A stretch of DNA of 14,054 nucleotides, taken from JBOGIF01 sp050742415 (lineage in GTDB: Bacteria; Actinomycetota; Acidimicrobiia; Acidimicrobiales; AC-14). This document shows, one piece after another, positions 1 to 6,602 of the stretch. Numbering within the stretch: the stretch's first letter is position 1; the number at the start of each line of letters is the position of its first letter. The DNA is taken from the NCBI GenBank assembly GCA_050742415.1, contig JBOGIF010000187.1, positions 1 through 14,054 of the forward strand, read 5' to 3'. The notes beneath the pieces were generated by a model. The model saw only the letters and a list, made by a program, of their open reading frames with translations. It was not told the origin of the DNA and ran no database searches. The translations under genes were made by a program, and so were the position numbers.

Positions 1-363
1 GACATGCTCCAGGCCATGAACACCGGCCACGAAGGGTCACTGTCGACGTGCCACGCCAACAGCCCCGACGACGCCCTCCGCCGCCTGGAGACGATGGTCC
101 TGATGGGCGAGGTGGCCCTTCCTCTGCAAGCAGTGAGAGCCCAGCTCGAGTCGGCTCTCGACCTCGTCGTGCAGGTGGCTCGCCGGCCCGACGGCCACCG
201 GCGGGTCGTGGCCGTCGCCGAGGTACGGAGCCCCGACGGCTCCTCAATCGACGGCGATCGAACCAGCCTCCTGGCCGATGGCGACGACGTCGTCAGCCTG
301 CCATCGCGTCCGATGCGCTCCGCTGACGCCTCACCTCCCGATCCGAAGTGGTTGGAGCGATGA
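1..363 (+). CDS. tadA: TadA/CpaF pilus secretion ATPase, C-terminal fragment
   Basis: This is the last 120 residues of a type II/IV secretion ATPase that powers Tad (Flp) pilus assembly from the cytoplasmic face of the membrane. The frame is open from base 1, so the start lies outside the window. The visible part begins just after where Walker B would sit and reads MNTGHEGSLSTCHANS, a hallmark of the CpaF/TadA subfamily with its conserved Thr-Cys-His. It continues through the RRLETMVLMG helix to the terminal strand region VVAVAEV. The last 40 or so residues are low-complexity and poorly conserved, as is usual in this family. The stop overlaps the tadB start by 4 bp (ATGA), and tadB, tadC and the pilin genes follow, which agrees with the Tad assignment. 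The nucleotide-binding Walker A is not in the window, so activity cannot be judged. Confidence 0.93.
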   Translation, partial: DMLQAMNTGHEGSLSTCHANSPDDALRRLETMVLMGEVALPLQAVRAQLESALDLVVQVARRPDGHRRVVAVAEVRSPDGSSIDGDRTSLLADGDDVVSLPSRPMRSADASPPDPKWLER

Positions 364-1112
364 CGGCGGCCGCCGCCGCCTTGCTGGTGCTCCTCGGAGC
401 AGCGGCCATTAGGACCGCCGCGTTGGCGGGCCATCGGGTCGCTGTGCGGAACCGACTTCCCGACCGCCGCGAGTGGTTCGGCGATCTTCTGGGTCGAAAG
501 GGCGGACAGCGCTGGACAGGAGCTCTCCAGCGATGGGCCGCTTTCGTGACCCGCGCTCGACGGGCACGAACCCGGGCGCGGGCTGAGCGGGCCCTGCCGG
601 CGATGCTGGAAGGCCTCGCCCGTTCGATGCGATCGGGAGCCTCCCTCCGCCAAGCACTGGAGGACGTGGCCGCGTACGCCTCCGGCCCGCTGGCGCCCGA
701 CCTCCGTCGCGTCGTCTCGGAGATCCGCTACGGCGTGGGCGTCGGCGTCGCCCTGGAGTCCCTCGCCCAACGGCTTCCAGGGCCCGGAGTGGTGTTGGCC
801 GTGTCCGCTCTCTGCCTGGGCACCGAGGCGGGCGGGTCACAGGCACGGGCGCTCGACGGCGTCGCCACCACGCTGCGGGAGCGGTTGGCGGTGGCCGACG
901 AGACCCGCTCCTTGGCGGCGCAGGCCCGGCTGTCGTCACTGGTGATCGGCCTCGCCCCGCTCGGATTCGGCCTGTTCGCAGCCACGACCGATCCCCGGAC
1001 CGCCCACTTCCTCCTCCGCACGGCGCCGGGCCTGGCATTCCTCGGGGCAGGCCTGCTCCTCGACGGTTTGGGCTGGGCCTGGATGCGGCGGATCTGTCGG
1101 GCTGTGGCATGA
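360..1112 (+). CDS. tadB: TadB-like pilus assembly membrane protein (T2SSF domain)
   Basis: A 250-residue inner-membrane platform protein of the Tad pilus, expected to pair with TadC and couple the ATPase to pilin extrusion. It has an N-terminal hydrophobic segment (about residues 2-23), a basic cytoplasmic stretch rich in Arg (about 55-80), then a type II secretion F domain (LEGLARSMRSGASLRQALED, about 82-101) and two C-terminal membrane segments (about 195-215 and 223-240). The ATG at 360 gives a 4-bp ATGA overlap with tadA, like the next junction. A GTG at 348 would add four residues and cannot be excluded. The GGAG at 354-357 is too close to the ATG for a normal ribosome site, so reinitiation is likely. 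The length is typical of short actinobacterial TadB proteins. Confidence 0.88.
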   Translation: MTAAAAALLVLLGAAAIRTAALAGHRVAVRNRLPDRREWFGDLLGRKGGQRWTGALQRWAAFVTRARRARTRARAERALPAMLEGLARSMRSGASLRQALEDVAAYASGPLAPDLRRVVSEIRYGVGVGVALESLAQRLPGPGVVLAVSALCLGTEAGGSQARALDGVATTLRERLAVADETRSLAAQARLSSLVIGLAPLGFGLFAATTDPRTAHFLLRTAPGLAFLGAGLLLDGLGWAWMRRICRAVA

Positions 1113-1894
1113 ACAGCGAGCTCCTGCTGGCCATCGCGTGGTTCGCATTGGTCCTCGCCGCGGCCGCAGCGCACCGTCCCGCGCCCCGCCGGCTTCGAAG
1201 CCTCGTCCCCTCTGTTCCCTGGCGCGGCGACCGGCTCGGACGTACGAGTCTGACCACCGCGATAGGAAGTTGGGTACTCCGACGGTTCGACCGCGACCCT
1301 GCACCCTTGCCCGCTAGGCGGATCGGAGCGGCGATCGTCGGCGGTATGGCGCTGCTCCCGCTGTCGCCAGTGGCGGCCGGTTTCGGTGCCCTGGCTGGGT
1401 GGGGCGTTCCGGGCCTGCGCGACGCCAGGCGCGAGAGACGACGCCTGGCGTCTCTGGCCGCCGACCTGCCGGAGACCGTCGATCTGTTGGCACTGGCCGT
1501 CAGCTCGGGACTCACCGTCCGTTTGGCCCTCGAGGCCGTCGTGGCCAGGGCCTCAGGCCCGCTCGTCTCCGAGCTCGCCACCGTCGTGAGGGAGGTGGCC
1601 CTGGGCCGCCGCCTGGCCGACGCCCTCGACGACGTCCCTGGCCGGACAGGCGAGGCCGTCCGTCCCCTCATCGGCGCCCTCGTCGCCTCAGAGCATTACG
1701 GAGCGCCGCTCTCGGCCGCGTTGGACCGCCTCGCCTACGAGGTCCGGGCCGACCGGCGGCGGCGCGCCGAGGAGGCGGCCCGCAAGGTGCCGGTCAAGCT
1801 TCTCTTCCCCCTCGTGAGCTGCACGCTCCCCGCCTTCGCGCTACTGACCGTCGCGCCCTTGATCGCCAGCGCCATGAGGTCGCTGCGCCCTTAG
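1109..1894 (+). CDS. tadC: TadC-like pilus assembly membrane protein (T2SSF domain)
   Basis: A 261-residue second platform protein of the Tad pilus. It shows an N-terminal membrane helix (about residues 4-22), a second hydrophobic region (about 70-98), and then the cytoplasmic type II secretion F domain. That domain contains LPETVDLLALAVSSGLTVRL and, further on, the SEHYGAPLSAALDRLA helix, followed by a final hydrophobic hairpin (about 230-255). The ATG at 1109 overlaps the tadB stop by 4 bp (ATGA), so translation is probably coupled. TadB and TadC are paralogues; the assignment here rests on order (A-B-C) and on the extended N-terminus with two membrane segments. A 50-bp gap with a good ribosome site separates it from the prepilin gene. 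Confidence 0.88.
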   Translation: MNSELLLAIAWFALVLAAAAAHRPAPRRLRSLVPSVPWRGDRLGRTSLTTAIGSWVLRRFDRDPAPLPARRIGAAIVGGMALLPLSPVAAGFGALAGWGVPGLRDARRERRRLASLAADLPETVDLLALAVSSGLTVRLALEAVVARASGPLVSELATVVREVALGRRLADALDDVPGRTGEAVRPLIGALVASEHYGAPLSAALDRLAYEVRADRRRRAEEAARKVPVKLLFPLVSCTLPAFALLTVAPLIASAMRSLRP

Positions 1895-1944
1895 CCGCCG
1901 CCGGGCCGTCCGGTGGCAACCCGAGCTGAAAGGAGAGAGCCCAA

Positions 1945-2157
1945 ATGCTCCCTCTGTATCTCCTGTTTCCGATCGGCCTGCTGCGCCGCGTCCGTCTCTC
2001 CGAGCGAGGCCAGGCCACGGCTGAGTACGCGCTGGTCCTTCTGGGTGCGGCCGCGGTCGCCCTGCTCGTCGTGGCCTGGGCCACCAAGACCGATCTCATA
2101 AGCAAGCTCTTCGACAGCGCAGTCACTGCGGTCACGGGCAAGGTCCGCCAGCCGTGA
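1945..2157 (+). CDS. Flp-like major prepilin candidate (DUF4244-type)
   Basis: A 70-residue prepilin, probably the structural subunit of the Tad pilus. The processing site reads ERG|QATAEYALVLLG: Gly22 before the cut, Glu at mature position +5 and Tyr at +6, as in Flp pilins. A hydrophobic helix of about 20 residues follows, then a short C-terminal tail. The mature protein would be about 48 residues. It resembles the actinobacterial DUF4244 family, whose members carry a similar ATAEYA core and sit in Tad loci. The ATG at 1945 has an AGGAGAG ribosome site at about 1930-1936. The 22-residue leader is unusual because its first half (MLPLYLLFPIGLL) is itself hydrophobic. The prepilin peptidase is not in the window. 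The gene overlaps the next by 4 bp (GTGA). Confidence 0.82.
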   Translation: MLPLYLLFPIGLLRRVRLSERGQATAEYALVLLGAAAVALLVVAWATKTDLISKLFDSAVTAVTGKVRQP

Positions 2158-2531
2158 GGAGGGGCGTCTCGGACGAGGGCCAGGCAGCAGTGGAGCTGGC
2201 CCTCGTCCTGCCCCTCGTGCTGGCGGTCCTGCTGGCCATCGTGCAGGTGGCTCTCTTGGCTCGGGATCAGGTGCTCGTCATCCAGGCAGCACGGGAGGCC
2301 GCCCGCGAGGCCGCCGTGAACCCGGATCTCGGGGCGGCTCGGGACGCGGCCGTTAACAGCTCGTCGCTGGCGGCAGACCGCCTGGAGGTGACCATCGGAA
2401 AAAGAGGAGCGGCCGGTAGCCACCTGAGCGCCACCGTGCGATACCGTTACCCTACGGACGTGCCGTTGGTGGGAGTCGCTCTGGGCGAGATCGTCCTGGA
2501 AGCGAAGGCGACCATGCGGGTTGAGCGCTGA
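2154..2531 (+). CDS. TadE-like minor pseudopilin
   Basis: A 125-residue TadE-family protein, probably a minor pseudopilin of the Tad machine. It has a short charged leader ending in EG, then QAAVELALVLPLVLAVLLAI, the TadE consensus with Glu at mature position +5 and a 20-residue hydrophobic helix. After the helix comes QAAREAAREAAVN, typical of TadE, and a small beta-rich extracellular part whose end (VPLVG and a final strand) is also characteristic. The GTG at 2154 overlaps the prepilin stop in a GTGA tetranucleotide; no strong ribosome site is visible, so coupling is likely. It appears to be the last gene of the pilus operon, because a 181-bp gap follows. No longer TadG-like gene is seen. 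Confidence 0.85.
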   Translation: MRRGVSDEGQAAVELALVLPLVLAVLLAIVQVALLARDQVLVIQAAREAAREAAVNPDLGAARDAAVNSSSLAADRLEVTIGKRGAAGSHLSATVRYRYPTDVPLVGVALGEIVLEAKATMRVER

Positions 2532-2550
2532 TACGCGAAAGGCGTATTCT
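2521..2550 (+). promoter_or_regulatory. candidate promoter for the surface-protein gene
   Basis: A -35-like TTGAGC (2521-2526) and a -10-like TATTCT (2545-2550) are separated by 18 bp and overlap the tadE stop. The -10 fits the actinobacterial TANNNT pattern. Transcription would start near 2557, giving a leader of about 155 nt before the ATG at 2713. This is pattern matching only; no other promoter of similar quality was found in the gap. Confidence 0.35.
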
Positions 2551-2712
2551 CACTGTGAGTGCTCAGTTGGCCCTCCAGAGAAGGAATCTCACCCGAACTA
2601 CTAGACCTCGCCAACTTTTTCTGGTACCTAACTGCAAGAGGCATCTACTCGGCACCTGGGGCGCGTTGGCGAGCGCAACGCTCGGCCGCTAGCGGAGGGA
2701 GAAACAGACAGC
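2551..2712 (+). promoter_or_regulatory. structured 5' leader of the surface-protein gene
   Basis: This gap has no open frame with coding character and is locally richer in A+T (about 2592-2650) than its surroundings. It contains several exact complementary pairs: GTGAG (2555-2559) with CTCAC (2588-2592); AGTTGGC (2565-2571) with GCCAACT (2610-2616), whose right arm runs into TTTTT (2616-2620); CAGTT (2564-2568) alternatively with AACTG (2630-2634); and CGAGCG (2670-2675) with CGCTCG (2679-2684). CCCTCC (2571-2576) is complementary to the GGAGGG ribosome site (2694-2699). CCGCTAGCGG (2686-2695) is a perfect palindrome touching that site. The first two pairs interleave, as in a pseudoknot or switch. 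I do not recognise a named riboswitch class. A cis-regulatory RNA is inference. Confidence 0.4.
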
Positions 2713-4005
2713 ATGCGCATTGTCAACCGACTCGGGGCTAGCACCCTCGCCGGCCTGATCATCAGTGCACTGTTGGTTGCACCGGCATCGGCGCAGACCA
2801 ATGAGAGCACGAGGGAAGTACAGACCCAGGCCGAGAGCTTCGCGGCCACTGCCCTGGCTCGAGCTCTCGAGCTGAGCATCCTGAACCTCAACGTGACGGT
2901 TGGGTCCTCGAGCATCGAGGTCAACTCCAGCCCGTTGGCCAAGGCCACCGGTACCGGTGTGGCCCTGCTGCCTGGGACGGTGAGCACCGCCAGCCTCACC
3001 GCCGCCGGTGGCACCGCCGAGCCGCCCAAGGCGTGCCTCGTCAACCTGCCGTTGGCGGGCATCGTCAGCGTGGAGCTCGCCTGCGGTGAGACCAAGGCCA
3101 ACACCGTCGGAGGAGTTCCGCAGGCGTTCGGCCGTGGCACCGTGGCAGCCATCGACATCGGCGGCGGTCAGCTCCTGGCCCTGCTGAAGCCGGTGATCGA
3201 CCTTCTCAAGCCCGTGCTCAACGTGGTCCTCGGTGTGGTCCAGCCCGTCCTGGGTGGCCTGCAGCTCCCGCTCGTCGGGCAGCTGGCCGGTCTCGACCCC
3301 GGTAGCGACCCGGTCTCGTCCCTGGTCGACAAGCTGACCAAGGCCACGTCGCTGGTCTCGATCAAGCTGGGCAACTCGGTTTCCCAGGGCAACAGCGACG
3401 CCGCACGGGTTCTGGCCGAAGGCAATGCCCAAGGCGCTCAGATCGACGTGCTGCCCGGCCTGGCTCTCGGTGGCAGCCCGCTGCTCTCGATCGTCGTCGG
3501 CTCGGCCAAGGCCGGCGCCGTCTTCAATCGCACCGGCCCCAACGCCGGCAAGAGCACGGCGACCTTCGACGGCGCCATCGCGACCGTGAAGCTCGGCCTC
3601 CCGATCCTCGGTGGCAACCTGCTCGAGATCCCGATCAAGCTCGGCTCACCGATCAAGCTTCTCGAGGGCACGCCGCTGGAGTCGGAGATCTCCCTCGGCG
3701 CCGGCGCCACCAAGACAGAGGCCGACGGAGCCGTCTCGGCGGTAGCCGACGGAGTCAAGATCCACCTGCTCAAGGGCATCAACGGTGGTGTGAAGCTGGA
3801 ACTGGCACACGCTGAAGCCGCCATCGGTGGCAAGGCACGGGTCGTGACCCAGCAGAAGATCGTCGAGCCCCTGCCGCAGTTGGCCAAGACCGGTGGCGAC
3901 CCCTGGTTGCCGATCGCCGGAGCGGGCCTCATCCTGACCGCCTACCTCAGCCGCCGGGTGCTGGTCGCCCGACCCGCTGGCGCCCGGGAGCCGGTCGAGA
4001 GCTAA
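2713..4005 (+). CDS. secreted sortase-anchored surface protein (LAKTG signal)
   Basis: A 430-residue exported protein of no family I can name. It opens with a clear signal peptide (about residues 1-28, ending ASA|Q). The body is rich in Gly, Val, Leu, Ala and short strand-like stretches. The middle (about 157-195) is a strongly hydrophobic Leu/Val/Pro run containing LLALLKPVIDLLKPVLNVVL, too Pro-rich and amphipathic for simple membrane helices. Two Cys in the segment PPKACLVNLPL...ELACG may form a disulfide. The C-terminus is a sorting signal: LAKTG at 390-394, a hydrophobic stretch and Arg residues. LAxTG is the motif known for class E sortases, and such a sortase is the next gene. The start is set by the signal peptide and GGAGGGAG at 2694-2701. 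It probably coats the cell or links to the pilus; that role is inference. Confidence 0.8.
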   Translation: MRIVNRLGASTLAGLIISALLVAPASAQTNESTREVQTQAESFAATALARALELSILNLNVTVGSSSIEVNSSPLAKATGTGVALLPGTVSTASLTAAGGTAEPPKACLVNLPLAGIVSVELACGETKANTVGGVPQAFGRGTVAAIDIGGGQLLALLKPVIDLLKPVLNVVLGVVQPVLGGLQLPLVGQLAGLDPGSDPVSSLVDKLTKATSLVSIKLGNSVSQGNSDAARVLAEGNAQGAQIDVLPGLALGGSPLLSIVVGSAKAGAVFNRTGPNAGKSTATFDGAIATVKLGLPILGGNLLEIPIKLGSPIKLLEGTPLESEISLGAGATKTEADGAVSAVADGVKIHLLKGINGGVKLELAHAEAAIGGKARVVTQQKIVEPLPQLAKTGGDPWLPIAGAGLILTAYLSRRVLVARPAGAREPVES

Positions 4006-4050
4006 GCCAGGACTGACAAGCCCTGTAATCGCAGGACCGAGACGCAACGA

Positions 4051-4056
4051 TACGGT
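4051..4056 (+). promoter_or_regulatory. candidate -10 element upstream of the sortase gene
   Basis: TACGGT lies 30 nt before the sortase GTG and is followed by GG; the same TACGGTGG occurs upstream of the STAS gene (6210-6217). It fits TANNNT, the -10 pattern of high-GC actinobacteria. Transcription would begin near 4063 and leave room for the AGGAG ribosome site at 4076-4080. No convincing -35 is present. Confidence 0.3.
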
Positions 4057-4086
4057 GGAAAGAGTCATGACGACTAGGAGTGGAAA

Positions 4087-4698
4087 GTGCTCGTAGAGCT
4101 GCTCCGGACCCGTCGCTGGCTTCGCCGATCGGTATCGGGCGTCTCGGTCCTGCTTCTTTTGGGTGGCCTGGGTCTCGTGGGCTACCCCCTGTTCACCAAC
4201 GCGTGGCAGGACCGCATCCAGGACAAGCTCAGCCGTCAGATCGCCAGCCCCGAGCTCAAGCAGGCCTACCGGGAGGGCAAGGTCGAAACGGGCGACAGCC
4301 TCACCCGGATCAGGATCCCCCGCCTCGGGGTCGACGTGGTGGTCGTCGAGGGAATCACCCCCAGCGCCCTGCGGGCGGGGGCAGGCCACTACCCCTCGAC
4401 GTCGCTTCCCTGCGCCGGCGGCAACGTCGCCATCGCCGGGCACCGCACCACCTACGGTCGGCCGTTCGGCAACCTCGACCAGCTCAGGGCCGGCGACACC
4501 GTCGAGCTGACGACACCTCTCGGGGCGTGCAGCTACAAGCTGAACAAGGACCCGTTCATCGTGGCTCCTACCGACCTCTCGGTGCTCGACGCCGGGAACG
4601 GGAAGTCGATCACGCTGACCACGTGCCATCCGAAAGGCTCGGCCGCCCAGCGCCTCGTGGCCACGGGCACCTGGGTCAAAGATCTCAAGTCAGCATGA
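4087..4698 (+). CDS. srtE: class E sortase
   Basis: A 203-residue membrane-anchored cysteine transpeptidase that cuts LAxTG-type sorting signals and joins the protein to the cell wall. It has a basic N-terminus, one membrane helix (about residues 15-36) and an extracellular sortase domain (about 70-200). The catalytic triad is visible: His119 in AIAGHRTTYG, Cys180 in TLTTCHP and Arg189 in SAAQRLV. TLTTC and the AGHRTTYG context point to class E. Cys109 and Cys148 could form a disulfide outside the active site. The GTG at 4087 has AGGAG at 4076-4080 with a 6-nt spacer. The probable substrate with LAKTG is immediately upstream, and the stop overlaps the next gene by 4 bp (ATGA), tying the sortase to that Ig-FnIII protein. 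Confidence 0.92.
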   Translation: MLVELLRTRRWLRRSVSGVSVLLLLGGLGLVGYPLFTNAWQDRIQDKLSRQIASPELKQAYREGKVETGDSLTRIRIPRLGVDVVVVEGITPSALRAGAGHYPSTSLPCAGGNVAIAGHRTTYGRPFGNLDQLRAGDTVELTTPLGACSYKLNKDPFIVAPTDLSVLDAGNGKSITLTTCHPKGSAAQRLVATGTWVKDLKSA

Positions 4699-6155
4699 CC
4701 CTGATCGGTCGGCTGGCGGCGGCCGCCGGCACTGTTGGGCTCCTGCTGGTTGCATGGGCGCTCCCGTCCTCGGCCGCCGACAACGGGTTCGTCGTAACCA
4801 TCACCCAGCCGGCCGCGACCGTCGGCACCTCGGCGGTGCGCGTGACGGGTGACGTCCGGGCCGGGGCGGGCTTGCAGCTGACAACGCCGCGCGTGGAGAA
4901 GATCGACATGCAGGTGTTCCTCGGCGAGACCCTGGTCACCTCCGCGTCGTCGCAGCGCGACAGCTTCGCACCCGAGACCTTCGACTTCACCGGGACCCTG
5001 AGCAGGAACGGCAACTACCGGGTGGTCGTGTCCGCCACGGGCACCACCACGGCGGGGTTGGGCACGGCCAGCGGGGATGCCTCGAAGACCTTCGCACTGG
5101 CGGCGCCCCCGGCCGCGCCGCAGGGCGTGACCACCAAGGTGAACGACGACCGCACCGTGACCGTCTCCTGGAACCGCAACACCGAGCCCGACGTGCTGGC
5201 GTACCGGGTCTTCCGGACCGACCCCGGAGCGGCGCAGGACGGCGAGGTCGGCTCGGCAAACGGCATCGCCCACTCGTCCTGCTCGTCGAAGTGCACCTTC
5301 ACCGATGCCACTCTGCTGGGTGGCGGCCAGTACCAGTACCAGGTTCTCGCCTTCCGCCCGAACCCGGTCGACGCCAGCCGGCCCATCCCCTCGGCACCCT
5401 CGAGGGCGACCTCGGCACAGCTACCGGAGCCGACAACCACTACCGCGCCGCCCGAGCTTGGCGTGCCGGCACCCGGTACTCCCGGAGCCCCGGCCACCAC
5501 GCAGGTTCCAGGAGCGGCCGTACGGCGGGGAATCTCCACCTTCCTCTCGAGCCAGCCGGCGCCCAAGCCGCCGCCCCCGCCGAAGATCCTGGAGCCGCCC
5601 GACACCGGGTTCAACCCAGATCTACCTTTTGCCGAACGGCCCGCGGACGACGACGTCGAGCCGGGTGAGGAGGAGGCCCAGGCCCCCATCCTGCCTTCCG
5701 GGAATGAGCCCGAGGAGCTAGCGCAGAGCCGGCCTCTGGTGCCGGTAGCCGCCGGCCTGATCCTGCTGCTGCTGGCCGCCCACATGCGAACGCTGATGAA
5801 GCGGTCGAACCACCCCGAACCGGCTTACTCCAAGCCGGTCAGGGCCCAGGCCGGGCCCGATGGCCTGCTCGTCGCGCCACCCGGCGGGCGAAGAAGGAGG
5901 GAACGGCGAGAGCGCACCGTGGCTCCCCGGGAGACGCCGGTGCAGTCCCGGCCAACCGTGACGGTCTTCGCCTCCGACCGACCCGAGAGGCTGGTACCGA
6001 AGCCGGTCGAGAGCGGCTGGGACAACGGCGACATCGACCGGGAGGTCCTGCTGGTGGACGCCGCCGCGAGGTCGCGACACGAGGCGGGGGCACCAGCCGA
6101 CGACCACGAGTTCGACGACGCCGTCGTCTATGAGGTCGTCTCGCCGCTGAGGTAA
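4695..6155 (+). CDS. membrane-anchored Ig-like/FnIII-like surface protein
   Basis: A 486-residue exported protein translated from an ATG inside the sortase stop (ATGA overlap). Domains in order: signal peptide (1-27, ending SSA|A); an Ig-like beta domain (about 30-137, starting FVVTITQPAATV); a fibronectin type III-like domain (about 138-240, with VTVSWNRNTEPDVLAYRVFR and YQYQVLAF) carrying Cys196 and Cys200; a Pro/Thr/Glu-rich stalk (about 241-345, including PKPPPPPK); one membrane helix (about 347-363); and a basic then acidic cytoplasmic tail of about 120 residues (364-486). The same frame stays open upstream to 4080, but that part overlaps the sortase in another frame and lacks a signal peptide. 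It may be a scaffold or ligand-binding partner of the sortase substrate. No enzyme motif is seen. The stalk's PPDTG is not a sorting signal. Confidence 0.8.
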   Translation: MTLIGRLAAAAGTVGLLLVAWALPSSAADNGFVVTITQPAATVGTSAVRVTGDVRAGAGLQLTTPRVEKIDMQVFLGETLVTSASSQRDSFAPETFDFTGTLSRNGNYRVVVSATGTTTAGLGTASGDASKTFALAAPPAAPQGVTTKVNDDRTVTVSWNRNTEPDVLAYRVFRTDPGAAQDGEVGSANGIAHSSCSSKCTFTDATLLGGGQYQYQVLAFRPNPVDASRPIPSAPSRATSAQLPEPTTTTAPPELGVPAPGTPGAPATTQVPGAAVRRGISTFLSSQPAPKPPPPPKILEPPDTGFNPDLPFAERPADDDVEPGEEEAQAPILPSGNEPEELAQSRPLVPVAAGLILLLLAAHMRTLMKRSNHPEPAYSKPVRAQAGPDGLLVAPPGGRRRRERRERTVAPRETPVQSRPTVTVFASDRPERLVPKPVESGWDNGDIDREVLLVDAAARSRHEAGAPADDHEFDDAVVYEVVSPLR

Positions 6156-6244
6156 CGCCCCGCACCACCGCGACGAGCGCGGCTGATCGGCCTTCGACGG
6201 CCGGCGAGCTACGGTGGCGGCGAGCTACCTCGGGAGGAAATGCA
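6156..6244 (+). promoter_or_regulatory. intergenic region with candidate promoter for the STAS gene
   Basis: This 89-bp gap holds a short GC hairpin (CGGCC 6188-6192 with GGCCG 6199-6203) without a T-run, then TACGGT (6210-6215) as a possible -10, identical to the one before the sortase. GGCGAGCTAC occurs twice, at 6203-6212 and 6219-6228, 16 bp apart, overlapping and following the -10. GGGAGGA (6232-6238) is the ribosome site. No clear -35 was found. The repeat could be an activator or repressor site, but it may be chance. Confidence 0.3.
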
Positions 6245-6586
6245 GTGGATCTCGGTCTCGATGTCGCTGAGCGCGACGGCTACTCGGTCCTGAGCGTTCG
6301 GGGCGAAGTCGACGTGTACACCGCGCCGAAGTTCCGAGAGCGCCTTATCGAGCTCGTCAGCGACGGGAAGTACAGGATCGTCGTCGACCTCCAAGGGGTG
6401 GACTTCCTCGACTCCACCGGTCTCGGCGTCCTAGTGGGAGGCCTGAAGCGCCTGCGCAGCCACGACGGCGACCTCGCTCTGGTCTGCACCCAGGGCCGGA
6501 TCCTCAAGGTGTTCGAGATCACGGGCCTGACAAAGGTCTTCTCCATCTACGACTCGGTGGACGCGGCCGTGGCCGAGACCCCCTAA
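6245..6586 (+). CDS. STAS-domain anti-sigma factor antagonist (BldG/RsbV/SpoIIAA type)
   Basis: A 113-residue single STAS-domain protein that, unphosphorylated, binds an anti-sigma kinase and frees the sigma factor. The phosphorylation loop is DFLDSTGLGVLVGG, with Ser57 as the expected target, the same position I recall for BldG. The N-terminal strand region (VLSVRGEVDVYTAPKF) and the C-terminal helix after VFEITGLTKVF fit the family over its whole length. The GTG at 6245 is chosen because it has GGGAGGA six or seven nucleotides upstream and gives a full domain; the ATG at 6240 is in another frame. The likely kinase partner is encoded 16 bp downstream. No sigma factor or PP2C-type phosphatase gene is in the window. 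Confidence 0.9.
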   Translation: MDLGLDVAERDGYSVLSVRGEVDVYTAPKFRERLIELVSDGKYRIVVDLQGVDFLDSTGLGVLVGGLKRLRSHDGDLALVCTQGRILKVFEITGLTKVFSIYDSVDAAVAETP

Positions 6587-6602
6587 CAAGCGCCGAGAGC
6601 TC

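Noticed and set aside
409..1671. 420-residue open frame on the - strand across tadB and tadC
   Set aside because: Low-complexity Arg/Ser/Pro translation typical of an antisense shadow in high-GC DNA; tadB and tadC on the + strand have real domains.
2531..2547. Perfect hairpin ATACGC/GCGTAT right after the tadE stop as a terminator
   Set aside because: The stem is only 6 bp and no T-run follows; it also coincides with a candidate -10, so I do not call a terminator.
4080..4694. N-terminal extension of the Ig/FnIII protein frame back to 4080
   Set aside because: It lies out of frame over the whole sortase gene, has low-complexity content, and a proper signal peptide begins at the ATG at 4695.
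5647..5661. PPDTG in the Ig/FnIII protein as a sortase signal
   Set aside because: It lies in the Pro-rich stalk more than 40 residues before the membrane helix, and about 120 residues follow that helix, so it is not a C-terminal sorting signal.
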